A program made the position numbers and the translations under genes. A model generated the notes under the pieces. It was not told the origin of the DNA. It worked only from the letters and a program-made list of their open reading frames with translations, and ran no database searches. Of a stretch of 64,000 nucleotides of DNA, positions 44,426 through 53,329 are shown piece by piece (the stretch's first letter is position 1; every line of letters starts with the position of its first letter). The stretch lies in assembly GCF_000397205.1 (NCBI RefSeq), contig NC_021237.1, positions 4,589,001 through 4,653,000 on the forward strand, written 5' to 3'. Source of the stretch: Pseudomonas protegens CHA0 (GTDB taxonomy: Bacteria > Pseudomonadota > Gammaproteobacteria > Pseudomonadales > Pseudomonadaceae).

Positions 44426-45499
44426 TCATGGGGTGATGGCGATCTTCATCACGCCGTCGCGCTGGCTGGCGAACAGCTCGTAGGCGGCCTCGATATCGTC
44501 GAGCTTGAAGCGGTGGGTCACCAGCGGCTTGAGGTCCACCTGGCCACTGGCGACCACCTCCATCAGCCGGCGCATGCGTTCCTTGCCGCCCGGGCACAGG
44601 GTGCTGAGGATGCTCAGGTCGCCCAGGCCGGCGGCATAGGCATCCAGGGGAATGCGCAGGTCGCTGGAATAAACCCCCAGGCTCGACAGCTTGCCCCCCG
44701 GGCGCAGCACCCGCAGCGCCGACTCGAAGGTGCCCTGGGTGCCCAGGGCCTCGATCGACACATCGACCCCGCGACCGTCGGTGAGGTCCATGATCTGCTT
44801 GACCACGTCGCCCTGCTTGAAGTCCACCACATGGGTCGCCCCCAGCTCCCGCGCCACGCTCATGCGCGCGGCCACGGTGTCGACGCCAATGATGGTGGTA
44901 GCACCCTTGAGCCTTGCTCCGGCCACCGCGCACAGGCCGATGGGGCCCAGGGCGAACACCGCCACGCTGTCGCCGATGTTCACCTCGGCACGCTCGGCGC
45001 CGGAGAAACCGGTGGACATGATGTCCGGGCACATCAGCACTTCTTCATCGCTCAGGCCGTCGGGGATCGGGCACAGGTTGGCCAGGGCGTCCGGTACACG
45101 CACGTATTCGGCCTGGCAGCCATCGATGGTGTTGCCGAACTTCCAGCCGCCCGTGGCGCGGAAGCCGTGGCGGGTGTCCGGGCCGTCCTGGGAGCCGCAG
45201 CCGCAGAGGCAGGCGTAGCTCTGGCCGCTGGGGGTGATGGCCCCGGCGATCACTCGCTGGCCCTCGTGGAAGCCGCGCACCTGGGAGCCCAGGCGCTCGA
45301 TCACCCCCACCGGTTCGTGGCCGATGGTCAGGCCCTTGGCCACCGGGTATTCACCCCGCAGGATGTGCACGTCGGTGCCGCAGATGGTGGTGGTGGTGAT
45401 CCGCACCAGGGCGTCCAGCGGACCGATTTCGGGGATGTCCTTGTCTTCCAGCACGATGCGGTTCTTCTCCACGAATACCGCTGCTTTCATCTTGGCCAT
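44426..45499 (-). CDS. Zinc-dependent medium-chain alcohol dehydrogenase
   Basis: 357 residues. Catalytic zinc ligands in the first part: CGTDVH (Cys38), GHEPVG (His60) and Asp/Glu near CPDIMSTGF. The Rossmann fold shows VFALGPIGLCAVAGARL at about 172-188. The sequence MSTGFSGAERAEV and the C-terminal half resemble the NADP-type secondary alcohol dehydrogenases (isopropanol/2-butanol type). There is no four-Cys structural zinc lobe; a different Cys-rich loop (SYACLCGCGSQDG) occurs at that place. ATG 45499 follows GGAG. It lies downstream of an Anr-type box, suggesting reductant disposal at low oxygen. Confidence 0.9.
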   Translation of the reverse strand: MAKMKAAVFVEKNRIVLEDKDIPEIGPLDALVRITTTTICGTDVHILRGEYPVAKGLTIGHEPVGVIERLGSQVRGFHEGQRVIAGAITPSGQSYACLCGCGSQDGPDTRHGFRATGGWKFGNTIDGCQAEYVRVPDALANLCPIPDGLSDEEVLMCPDIMSTGFSGAERAEVNIGDSVAVFALGPIGLCAVAGARLKGATTIIGVDTVAARMSVARELGATHVVDFKQGDVVKQIMDLTDGRGVDVSIEALGTQGTFESALRVLRPGGKLSSLGVYSSDLRIPLDAYAAGLGDLSILSTLCPGGKERMRRLMEVVASGQVDLKPLVTHRFKLDDIEAAYELFASQRDGVMKIAITP

Positions 45500-45582
45500 G
45501 TTGCCGATCTCCATTGCCGGGAAGGGGTCTGCGCGAATCCGCAGGTCTGCTGACAGACTGCGCGGATACCCCGGGGAAGGGC

Positions 45583-45596
45583 TTGATCATGGTCAA
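45583..45596 (-). promoter_or_regulatory. Anr/Fnr-type box before the alcohol dehydrogenase gene
   Basis: TTGAT-CATG-GTCAA, 9 of 10 bases of the consensus, 84 bp upstream of the start at 45499. Together with the box at 44393 it suggests oxygen-limited co-induction of the two genes. Confidence 0.65.
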
Positions 45597-45648
45597 ACAA
45601 TGGCCCCTTGGCGGCCGCTGGGGCGACCGTGTGTCGCAAACTCGCCCT

Positions 45649-46782
45649 TCAGCCCTGCTGCCGGCGCCGCACCAGGCACAACAACAGCGCCGCAACCCCG
45701 CACAGGCCCAGGGTCGGCCCCAGGGCCTGGCCCCAGCCCACCAGCAGCAACCCGACGCCAATCAGCAGGTAGTAGAACAGGCCGAACCCGGCCCCGGCGC
45801 TGCCCAGCCGGTCGCTGTAGGCCGCCAGCGCCGAGCCGAGGATATTGGGGATGGCCAGGCCGAAGCCCAGCACCACGCCGAGCATGGGCAGCAGCAACCA
45901 CAGGCTGTGCCCAAGCGCCGTCACCCCGAGGCCACCCAGAGTCACCGCCAGGGCCGCCAGCCGCAGCAGGGTGTCACCGGACCAGCCCCGCCCCAGCAGC
46001 CGACGATTGAGCCAGGCCCCCAGCCCCGAAGCCAGGGCCAGGCCCGCACCGCTGTAACCAAAGCCCTGCTCGCCCCACCCCAGGTCGCGAAACAGGAACG
46101 GCCCGAGGCTGTAGTAGCTGAGCAAGGCCACATTGAACAGCGCCACCAGCAGCGCCGAGCGCCAGATGCCCGGGTCCCTGAGCATGTGCCACAAGGTCCC
46201 GGCCAGGGGCGCCAGGTGCGGCGCCGGCGCACGGGTTTCCGGCAAGGCCCGGGCGCACCAGCCGAGCAAGGCCAGGGCCAGCACCAGCAACCCGGCCAGT
46301 GCGCCCTGGTAGCCCCAGGCCCGCACCAGCCCGGCGCCACTGAACAGGCCAATGGCCGGGCTGGCCGCCAGGACCATACCCACCAGGGAAAACACCCGCA
46401 CCAGTTCACTGCCGCGAAACAGGTCGCGCAGCAGGGTCTGGGTCACCACCGAGCCCGCCGCCACGCCCAGGGCGGCGAGGGCCTGGCACAGCAACAGCGC
46501 GGTAAAACTCTGCACCTGCAATTGCAGCCCGATGGCCAGGACGTACAGCGTCAGGCCACCCAGCAAGGCCGGGCGCCGGCCCCAAAGATCGCTCAAGCGC
46601 CCCCACAGCAGCACCCCCGGGGCAAACCCCAGGACAAACACCGAAAGGCTCTGGGCCGCTTGCGCGGGGGCCACGCCAAAGGCCCGGCCAAGATCGGCCA
46701 GGGCCGGGCTGTAGAGGGTCTGGGCGAGCTGCGGGAACATCAGCAGGGCCAGGGCCAGGGGCAACAGGGAACGGGGATTCAT
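45649..46782 (-). CDS. MFS multidrug transporter, Bcr/CflA-like
   Basis: 377 residues, about 12 helices. It begins LLPLALALLMFPQLAQTLYS, and the loop GRLSDLWGRRPALLGG after helix 2 is the typical drug-efflux MFS motif. Motif C-like residues occur in helix 5 (VFSLVGMVLAASPAIGLFSG). It is divergent from an AraC regulator gene, with 99 bp between, and is the likely target of that regulator. The substrate is unknown. Confidence 0.88.
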   Translation of the reverse strand: MNPRSLLPLALALLMFPQLAQTLYSPALADLGRAFGVAPAQAAQSLSVFVLGFAPGVLLWGRLSDLWGRRPALLGGLTLYVLAIGLQLQVQSFTALLLCQALAALGVAAGSVVTQTLLRDLFRGSELVRVFSLVGMVLAASPAIGLFSGAGLVRAWGYQGALAGLLVLALALLGWCARALPETRAPAPHLAPLAGTLWHMLRDPGIWRSALLVALFNVALLSYYSLGPFLFRDLGWGEQGFGYSGAGLALASGLGAWLNRRLLGRGWSGDTLLRLAALAVTLGGLGVTALGHSLWLLLPMLGVVLGFGLAIPNILGSALAAYSDRLGSAGAGFGLFYYLLIGVGLLLVGWGQALGPTLGLCGVAALLLCLVRRRQQG

Positions 46783-46881
46783 CAGGCAGTGCTCGGCAAA
46801 AAAAACATGCCGGCGATTCTAGGCAGCGGCGCCTGGCGTATTATCGCAACCCTGCCAACAAACATCGGAAGTACGCCAATC

Positions 46882-47646
46882 ATGGCCTGGCTCGAACCAC
46901 AGGCACTCTTCGACCCCGACCGCTTCGACGCCCCCCTGCTGGGCATCGCCGCGACCCTCGGCGACCACGACTCCGGCCTGCACCGCCACCGCCGCGGGCA
47001 ACTGCTGTACACCCGCCAGGGCTGCACGCGGATTACCCTGGACCATCGCCTGTGCCTGCTGCCGCCCTCGCGGGCGGCGTGGATTCCCCCGGGGATCACG
47101 CACCGCGCGCAAATGCAGCAGAGCGTGGACTACCGTTCGCTGTACTTCAGCGCCGAACTGAGCCGGCGCCTGCCGGCCGAAGTGGCAGTGATCGAGGTCA
47201 GCCCGCTGCTCCAGGCCGTGCTGGAACCCATGGCCCAGGCCGCCTTCGACTGCGACTGGAGCCAGGGCCGCTACCCGCACCTGCTGGGCCTGTGCATCGA
47301 GGAAATCCGCCAGGCCCTGCACCAGCCCCTGTCGCTGCCCCTGCCCCGGGACAAACGCCTGCAACCGCTGCTGGCGGACCTGGAGCAACTGCCACCGCAA
47401 TTGCAGGTACTGGCCACCCGGGTCGGCGCCAGCAGCCGCACCATCGGCCGGATCTTCCAGCGTGAAACCGGCCTGAGCTACCAGCAATGGCGCCAGCAGT
47501 GGCGGCTGATGCGCGCCATCGAACTGCTCGCCACAGGCCGCGGCATCGGCTACAGCGCCTGCGCACTGGGCTTTGCCAGCGACAGCATCTTCATCGCCTT
47601 CTTCAAGGCCATGACCGGCACCACGCCGCGGGCGTATTTCAAGTAA
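46882..47646 (+). CDS. AraC-family regulator with cupin
   Basis: 254 residues. The cupin-type domain reads GLHRHRRGQLLYTRQGCTRI and AAWIPPGITHRAQM. The C-terminal AraC domain reads LATRVGASSRTIGRIFQRET and SACALGFASDSIFIAFFKAM. It is the NimR-like arrangement, in which the regulator is divergent from the exporter it controls (here the MFS gene at 45649-46782). ATG 46882 sits 99 bp from the exporter start. The inducer is unknown. Confidence 0.9.
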   Translation: MAWLEPQALFDPDRFDAPLLGIAATLGDHDSGLHRHRRGQLLYTRQGCTRITLDHRLCLLPPSRAAWIPPGITHRAQMQQSVDYRSLYFSAELSRRLPAEVAVIEVSPLLQAVLEPMAQAAFDCDWSQGRYPHLLGLCIEEIRQALHQPLSLPLPRDKRLQPLLADLEQLPPQLQVLATRVGASSRTIGRIFQRETGLSYQQWRQQWRLMRAIELLATGRGIGYSACALGFASDSIFIAFFKAMTGTTPRAYFK

Positions 47647-47997
47647 GCCCGCACCTTTCATTCCTGGGGGATGTGGCGAAAGCCCACCGCTACAGCACGG
47701 GTCGAGGTGGGGCTACGTTACGTGCCGCGCGCACCCAGGCCCATGACCGCTATCGGGGAACTTGAGGAGACCAATGCCGTCGCGGCCCAGCGCCTTGGCG
47801 AGGCATGACGGGAGATCGCCAGGCAAGGCCCTTCGGGCTTTGCGCAGCTTCGCAGGCTCAGCAGCGGCTACAGGGCCAGTGCCGTTCGGCGACTTTTGTA
47901 GCCGCTGCCGCAGGCTGCGAACGGCTGCGCGCAGACGCGGCGATGTCAGGGACATTGTCAGGCCCGGGCCGGGCCGGGGCTTGGGGTGGCCGGCGCC
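47647..47997. other. Intergenic region with repeat pair
   Basis: 351 bp between convergent genes. No convincing gene. The main content is an inverted pair of 'gtagccgc' family repeats at 47818-47930. Confidence 0.6.
47818..47930. repeat. Inverted REP-like pair, 'gtagccgc' family
   Basis: Unit one, CCAGGCAAGGCCCTTCGGGC followed by TTTGCGCAGC..GCAGCGGCTACAGG, is nearly the same as 14551-14603. Unit two, TTGTAGCCGCTGCCGCAGGC then TGCGAACGGCTGCG, is in opposite orientation. Confidence 0.7.
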
Positions 47998-49440
47998 TCA
48001 GGTGCGGCTGCGCAGCCATTGCAGGAAACCCTTCCTGGGCACTGGCTTGGGCGCAGCCTGGGACAGGGTCTGGGCCATGTGCCGGCGAAAATCCAGGAGG
48101 TTCTTCATGGCCTCGTTGATGTCGTGGCGCGCATCCAGGCAGGGCTTGAGGAACTCGTTGTCGATGCGGTAGAGGCTGCAGAAGGTCTTGGCCGCAAACT
48201 GCGCCACTGTGGCTTGATCGGCCACCACGCCGGCTTCGCCGATGACCTCCCCCGGCCCCATGCGCCCGGCCTCGAAGGGTTTGCCGTCGCGTTGCATGGT
48301 CACCGAAACCACTCCGGATTCGATGATGAACAGGTGATCGCTGACCTCGCCCTGGGCCAGGATGGTCTCGCCGGCACGGTAGGTCTGCAGGTGCATGTTC
48401 TGGCTGAAGGTGTCCTTCTCATCCTGGCGCAGGGTGGAGAAGATGCTCGACGCGTCCAGCAGCGCCCGGGGCCGCGACAGGGGCGCAGGCCCGCTGGTCT
48501 CGCTGGCGGACAACAGGCCGATGCCGCTGGCCTGCAAATGGCGGAAGGCCAGGTCGAACAGCTGGTTGCGCACCTCGCGCTTGTGCCCCATGTCGGCGAC
48601 AAAACCGCTGATCTCGTATTCCGCGCCACTGCTGCTGGTGCTCTTCATCGCCACGCTGGCCGCCGGGGTGCTCAACAGCAGGCGGCAGCCCAGGGTGGCC
48701 CGCTCCAGGGCCTCGATGACTTTCTGCGGGCGCGCGTGGGGGCTGACCTGCACGCTCACCGACAGGCCATGAACATCCACCGGCCGGCTGAAATTAGTGA
48801 TCTTGGCCTTGGACGCCAGGGAGTTGGGGATCACCACCATGCTGCCCTGGGAGGTCTGCAGCCGAGTGGCGCGCCAGTCGATGTCCAGCACCCGCCCCTC
48901 GGTGCCGTCGATGGCGATCCAGTCATCGATCTGGTAGGGCTTGGTGGTGTTGAGGACGATCCCGGAAAACAGGTCGCTGAGGGTGCTTTGCAGGGCCAGG
49001 CCGACGATGATCGCCAAGGCCCCGGAGGTGGCCAGCACGCCCTTGACCGGCAGTTCCAGCACATAGGCCAGCGCGGCGATGATGGCGATGAGGAAGATCA
49101 CCGCGCCCATCAGGTCCTGCAGCAGGCGCCCGGTATGCCCCACCCGCTGCATCATCAGGGTGCCCAGCAACACCGTCAGGGTCCGCGCGCCAAACAGCCA
49201 CCAGCCAATTTCCAGGCCGGTGGCGGCCAGGTGCAGGGGCACGTCGTCGGGCCAGGGCGCGGCCTGCATCGGGTTCATGCCCTGGTTGAACAGCATCAGG
49301 CTGTAGAGGGAAAAGATCAGCACCCGTACCGCCAGCTTCCAGTAGTCGCCACGGCTGCCGATCAGGCGCCAGAGCAGCATATCCAGGAACAGCAGGAACA
49401 GCGCGGCCAACAACGGATGATCGCTGAACAGGGAAGACAT
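47998..49440 (-). CDS. MscS-type channel with cyclic-nucleotide-binding domain
   Basis: 480 residues. Four or so N-terminal helices (LLAALFLLFLDMLLWRLIG, LLGTLMMQRVG...), then the pore helix and MscS core (GVLATSGALAIIVGLALQST, LFSGIVLNTTKPYQIDDWIA, VVIPNSLASKAKITNFSRP). The C-terminal domain is of the cNMP type (AGETILAQGEVSDHLFIIES, GPGEVIGEAGVVADQATVAQ). Such fusions are the bacterial cyclic-nucleotide-gated (bCNG) branch of MscS channels, often no longer stretch-gated. ATG 49440 gives a normal first helix; longer starts add unlikely sequence. Confidence 0.88.
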   Translation of the reverse strand: MSSLFSDHPLLAALFLLFLDMLLWRLIGSRGDYWKLAVRVLIFSLYSLMLFNQGMNPMQAAPWPDDVPLHLAATGLEIGWWLFGARTLTVLLGTLMMQRVGHTGRLLQDLMGAVIFLIAIIAALAYVLELPVKGVLATSGALAIIVGLALQSTLSDLFSGIVLNTTKPYQIDDWIAIDGTEGRVLDIDWRATRLQTSQGSMVVIPNSLASKAKITNFSRPVDVHGLSVSVQVSPHARPQKVIEALERATLGCRLLLSTPAASVAMKSTSSSGAEYEISGFVADMGHKREVRNQLFDLAFRHLQASGIGLLSASETSGPAPLSRPRALLDASSIFSTLRQDEKDTFSQNMHLQTYRAGETILAQGEVSDHLFIIESGVVSVTMQRDGKPFEAGRMGPGEVIGEAGVVADQATVAQFAAKTFCSLYRIDNEFLKPCLDARHDINEAMKNLLDFRRHMAQTLSQAAPKPVPRKGFLQWLRSRT

Positions 49441-49573
49441 CGAGGCACTCCGGCATGACGAAGACGGCACGATCGCACGAAAGACGCAGGAGCAGGTATA
49501 GCTGGAAAAGCCCGGGGCGTGCGCCCCGGGCCGGGATCGGGCGACGGGCACAGGGCCCGCCGCGACTCAGGGA

Positions 49574-50200
49574 TTACTGGCCCTGGGTCAGGGTGTTGTA
49601 GCTGGTCATCAGGTTGCGGTAGTCGGGGATGTGGTTGGAGAACAGGGTGCCCAGGCCTTCGATGTCGTTGCGCCAGTCGCGGTGCAGCTCGCAGGCCAGG
49701 CCGAACCAGGTCATCAACTGGGCGCCGGCATTGGACATGCGGTTCCAGGCCGAATCGCGAGTCAGGGCATTGAAGGTGCCGGAAGCGTCGGTAACCACGA
49801 AGACTTCAAAGCCTTCTTCCAGGGCCGAGAGCGCCGGGAACGCCACGCATACTTCGGTAACCACGCCGGCGATGATCAGTTGCTTCTTGCCGGTGGCCTT
49901 GATCGCCTTGACAAAGTCCTCGTTGTCCCAGGCATTGATCTGGCCCGGGCGGGCGATGTACGGCGCATCGGGGAACAGCGCCTTGAGCTCCGGCACCAGG
50001 GGGCCGTTGGGGCCGGTTTCGAAACTGGTGGTGAGGATGGTCGGCAACTTGAAGTACTTGGCCAGGTCGGCCAGGGCCAGCACGTTGTTCTTGAAACGAT
50101 CGGGCTCGATATCGCGGACCAGCGACAGCAGGCCGGCCTGGTGGTCTACCAGCAAAACGGCGGCGTTATCCTTGTCCAGACGCTTGTATGCAGTGGTCAT
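49574..50200 (-). CDS. Isochorismatase-family hydrolase, YcaC-like
   Basis: 208 residues. N-terminal Asp19 (VLLVDHQAGLLSLVRD) and nucleophile Cys118 (IAGVVTEVCVAFPALSALE) are the family's catalytic positions. The block YIARPGQINAWDNEDFVKAI is typical of YcaC, whose physiological substrate is not established despite known structures. It is 146 bp downstream of the pirin gene on the same strand. A LysR gene divergent from pirin may regulate both. Confidence 0.9.
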   Translation of the reverse strand: MTTAYKRLDKDNAAVLLVDHQAGLLSLVRDIEPDRFKNNVLALADLAKYFKLPTILTTSFETGPNGPLVPELKALFPDAPYIARPGQINAWDNEDFVKAIKATGKKQLIIAGVVTEVCVAFPALSALEEGFEVFVVTDASGTFNALTRDSAWNRMSNAGAQLMTWFGLACELHRDWRNDIEGLGTLFSNHIPDYRNLMTSYNTLTQGQ

Positions 50201-50338
50201 GTGAAGTCCTCGCTAATGATCGATGCCGGAAGACCCGGCTTGGATGAAACCCGTGGCACGCTCCGCCGGGGTAACGGCGGGCGCCGGGGAGTTGCGCGCG
50301 ACTGGCAAAGCCTAGTTGCCGATGCCAGCCGCGCCAGT

Positions 50339-50361
50339 GCAACCGGTCAGTGACCGGTTGC
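50339..50361. other. Perfect 23-bp palindrome over the pirin stop codon
   Basis: GCAACCGGTCA-G-TGACCGGTTGC: 11-bp arms around one base. The pirin stop (50347-50349) is inside it. In RNA it would form a hairpin in the pirin-YcaC spacer; no T-run follows on the minus strand. Confidence 0.6.
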
Positions 50362-51222
50362 GTCCATCTGGCCGAAGCGTCCCGATTGGAAGTCGACGAA
50401 GGCCTGATGAATCTCTTCTTCGCTGTTCATCACGAACGGGCCGTGGCCGACGATGGGTTCGTCGATGGGCTCGCCGCTGAGCAACAGCACGATCGCGTCG
50501 TTGTTGGCCTCCAGGCTGATGTCCTGGCCGTCACGCTCCAGCAGCGCCAGCTGACCTTCGCGCACCAGCTCCTGGCCATTGACCTGCACCGTGCCGCGCA
50601 ATACCACCAGGGCGCTGTTACGCCCCGAATGCAGAGGCAGGTCCAGGTGCTTGCCGGCTTGCAGGCGGATGTCCCAGACGTCGATCGGGGTGAAGGTCCG
50701 TGCGGGGCCCCGGTGGCCATCGAGCTCGCCGGCGATCAGGCGCAGGCTGCCGGCATTGCCCGGCAGCGGGACCTGCGGGATGTCCGCCGCAACGATGGTC
50801 TGGTAACCGGGCGCCGCGAGCTTGTCCTTCGCCGGCAGGTTGACCCACAACTGGACCATTTCCAGGTTGCCGCCACGCCGGGCGAAGTCCGTGGAATGGA
50901 ACTCCTCATGGAGGATCCCCGAGGCCGCGGTCATCCACTGCACATCGCCAGGGCCGATCTTGCCGCCGCTGCCGGTGGAATCCCGGTGCTCCACCTCGCC
51001 GTCATAGACGATGGTTACGGTTTCGAAACCGCGATGGGGGTGCTGGCCGACGCCGCGCCGGGCGCTGGTGGGGCTGAACTGCGCGGGGCCGGCGTGATCC
51101 AGCAGCAGGAACGGGCTGATGTGCTGGCCGAGGTTGTCGTAGGAAAACAGGGTACGGACCGGGAAGCCGTCACCGACCCAATGGGGCCGTGGACTGGTGT
51201 AGATGCCAATGATGTTTTTCAT
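50347..51222 (-). CDS. Pirin-family protein
   Basis: 291 residues, bicupin fold. The N-terminal barrel has the pirin metal ligands in HPHRGFETVTIVYDGEVEHR and ILHEEFH. It contains the block VQLWVNLPAKDKLAAPGYQT typical of the family. Some bacterial pirins have quercetin 2,3-dioxygenase activity, others act as redox regulators; which applies is unclear. It is divergent from a LysR gene (100 bp spacer) and followed by YcaC, a recurrent stress-linked grouping. Confidence 0.9.
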   Translation of the reverse strand: MKNIIGIYTSPRPHWVGDGFPVRTLFSYDNLGQHISPFLLLDHAGPAQFSPTSARRGVGQHPHRGFETVTIVYDGEVEHRDSTGSGGKIGPGDVQWMTAASGILHEEFHSTDFARRGGNLEMVQLWVNLPAKDKLAAPGYQTIVAADIPQVPLPGNAGSLRLIAGELDGHRGPARTFTPIDVWDIRLQAGKHLDLPLHSGRNSALVVLRGTVQVNGQELVREGQLALLERDGQDISLEANNDAIVLLLSGEPIDEPIVGHGPFVMNSEEEIHQAFVDFQSGRFGQMDATGH

Positions 51223-51322
51223 GTCGTCCTCCAGAACTATCTGATGGACACACCTTAAAACTCAGACCTTTGCCGCGCTAGACTGCAAAAATCACCCTTA
51301 GCGTTCTATCTGGAGAACGATC

Positions 51323-52228
51323 TTGGAAGATCTGAACACCCTCTACTACTTCACCCAGGTGGTGGAGCACCGTGGCTTTGCCGCCGCGGGACGGGCCCTG
51401 GACATGCCCAAGTCCAAGCTCAGCCGGCGGATTTCCCAGTTGGAGGAACGCCTTGGAGTGCGCCTGATCCATCGCACCAGCCGCCACTGTTCGCTGACCG
51501 AGATCGGCCAGGAGTACTACCAGCGCTGCCTGGCAATGCGGGTGGAAGCCGAGGGCGCGGCGGAGGTCATAGAACGCAACCGCTCCGAACCCCAGGGGCT
51601 GGTACGCGTGGCTTGCCCCACGGCCCTGCTCAATTCCTGGGTGGGGCCGATGCTTACCCGCTTCATGCTCAAGTACCCCCTGGTGGAACTGTTCATCGAG
51701 AGCACCAACCGCCGGGTCGACCTGATCCACGAGGGCTTCGACATCGCCCTGCGGGTGCGCTTCCCGCCCCTGGAAAACACCGACCTGGTGATGAAGGTGC
51801 TGGGCAACAGCACCCAGTGCCTGGTGGGCCACCCGGATTTTCTCCAGCGCCTGTCGGGCCCGGCAACACCGGCCGACCTCAGCGGTTTGCCGAGCGTGCA
51901 CTGGGGTGCGGCGCAACGTGAATATCAATGGCAATTGCTGGGCCCGGACGGCGCCGAGGCACTGATCCGCCACCGACCGCGGATGGTCACCGACGACCTG
52001 CTGGCGCTGCGCCATGCAGTGCTGGCGGGCATCGGCATCGCCCACCTGCCCAAGGTGGTGGTGCGTGAAGACCTGGAGGCCGGGCGACTGCTGGAACTGG
52101 TGCCCGACTGGGCGCCAAGGTGCGGCATCGTGCATGCGATCTTCCCCTCGCGCCGAGGGCTGCTGCCTTCGGTACGCAGCCTGATCGACTTTCTCGGGGA
52201 GGAATTCAGCCACAGCGACATGGCCTGA
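51323..52228 (+). CDS. LysR-type regulator
   Basis: 301 residues from TTG 51323 (GGAGAACGATC before it). The N-terminal winged helix reads LYYFTQVVEHRGFAAAGRAL and KLSRRISQLEERLGVRLIHR. The effector domain follows from about 90 (GLVRVACPTALLNSWVGPML). It is of the CrgA/AaeR-like group. Divergent from pirin-ycaC and the likely regulator of both; the inducer is unknown. The TTG start may keep levels low. Confidence 0.92.
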   Translation: MEDLNTLYYFTQVVEHRGFAAAGRALDMPKSKLSRRISQLEERLGVRLIHRTSRHCSLTEIGQEYYQRCLAMRVEAEGAAEVIERNRSEPQGLVRVACPTALLNSWVGPMLTRFMLKYPLVELFIESTNRRVDLIHEGFDIALRVRFPPLENTDLVMKVLGNSTQCLVGHPDFLQRLSGPATPADLSGLPSVHWGAAQREYQWQLLGPDGAEALIRHRPRMVTDDLLALRHAVLAGIGIAHLPKVVVREDLEAGRLLELVPDWAPRCGIVHAIFPSRRGLLPSVRSLIDFLGEEFSHSDMA

Positions 52229-52307
52229 GGCTCAGAAGCAAGCGCCTGGAACGGCCAGGTGGTGGCGGTTGGGCAACCTCCCTGTGGGGTTTCGTGCCTG
52301 GGTACGC

Positions 52308-52335
52308 GATTCGCCGGCAAGCCGGCGCCTGCAGG
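52308..52335. repeat. REP-like unit, 'ggcttgcc' family
   Basis: GATTCGCCGGCAAGCCGGCG followed by CCTGCAGG, a perfect palindromic core, in the spacer between the LysR and dkgB genes. It is the same unit as at 7908-7936. Confidence 0.7.
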
Positions 52336-52449
52336 GGCAGGTGGATTCGTGAACGCGGGGCAATATTCCTTTGTGCCGGCGGCGGTTTTTCTCGGCAACG
52401 CAGGTACGGATACTGCCGGCCAATCCCACTGCAATGCCCGGAGTGACCC

Positions 52450-53253
52450 ATGTCTGTACCCGCCTTTGGCCTCGGCACCTTCCGCCTTCAGGGCCAGGTG
52501 CTCATCGATTCCTTGAGCTGCGCCCTGGAACTGGGCTATCGCGCCATCGATACCGCGCAGATCTACGACAACGAAGCCGATGTCGGCGCCGCGGTGGCCG
52601 CCAGCGGCATTCCCCGCGACCAGCTGTTCATCACCAGCAAGATCTGGATCGCCAACCTGTCCCGGGAGCGCCTGATCCCCAGCCTCAAGGAAAGCCTGCA
52701 CAAGCTGCGCACCGATTACCTGGACCTGACCCTGATCCACTGGCCCTCGCCAGACAACCAGGTGCCGGTGGAGGAGTTCATGCAGGCCCTGCTGGAAGCC
52801 AAGACCCAGGGCCTGACCCGGCAGATCGGCGTGTCCAACTTCAACAATGCCTTGCTGCAGCAAGCCATTGATGCCGTCGGGGCCGAGCAGATCGCCAGCC
52901 ACCAGGTGGAATTGCACCCCTACCTGCAAAACCGCAAGGTGGTGGAATTCGCCCGCAGCCAGGGCATTCACATCACCTCCTACATGACCCTGGCCTATGG
53001 CGAAGTGCTCAAGGACCCACTGATCCTGCAGATCGCCCAGGTACGCCAGGCCACCCCGGCCCAGGTGGTGCTGGCCTGGGCCATGCAGTCGGGTTATGCG
53101 GTGATCCCCTCCTCCACCCGCCGGGCCAACCTGCAAGGCAACCTCGCAGCCTGCGCCTTGACCCTGAGCAGCGCGGAGCTTGAGAGCATCGCCGGCCTGG
53201 AGCGCGGCCAACGCCTGACCAGCCCGGCAGGCATTGCCCCGCAGTGGGACTGA
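52450..53253 (+). CDS. dkgB: Aldo/keto reductase (2,5-diketo-D-gluconate reductase B type)
   Basis: 267 residues, NADPH-dependent TIM barrel. Catalytic tetrad Asp ([11 protein letters not shown]), Tyr in TAQIYDNE, Lys in ITSKIWI and His in TLIHWPSP. Nearly full-length likeness to E. coli DkgB, e.g. [60 protein letters not shown]. It reduces methylglyoxal and diketo sugars in E. coli. Single gene with a strong hairpin after it. Confidence 0.95.
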   Translation: MSVPAFGLGTFRLQGQVLIDSLSCALELGYRAIDTAQIYDNEADVGAAVAASGIPRDQLFITSKIWIANLSRERLIPSLKESLHKLRTDYLDLTLIHWPSPDNQVPVEEFMQALLEAKTQGLTRQIGVSNFNNALLQQAIDAVGAEQIASHQVELHPYLQNRKVVEFARSQGIHITSYMTLAYGEVLKDPLILQIAQVRQATPAQVVLAWAMQSGYAVIPSSTRRANLQGNLAACALTLSSAELESIAGLERGQRLTSPAGIAPQWD

Positions 53254-53271
53254 AGCGCGAACGGCGCTGAC

Positions 53272-53310
53272 AAAAACGCCAAACGGCATCCCTGGGGATG
53301 CCGTTTGGCG
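53272..53310 (-). terminator. Strong intrinsic terminator between convergent genes
   Basis: Perfect 16-bp arms CGCCAAACGGCATCCC and GGGATGCCGTTTGGCG around two bases. A run of five A on the left gives a U-run only in the minus-strand transcript. It therefore ends the pseudo-receiver gene and may also stop dkgB by its stem. Confidence 0.85.
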
Positions 53311-53329
53311 TGGGGTGCGAAAACCTCGC

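Noticed and set aside
45514..46881. N-terminal extension of the AraC gene through the MFS gene
   Set aside because: The extension is antisense to a real transporter gene; the family-like start is ATG 46882.
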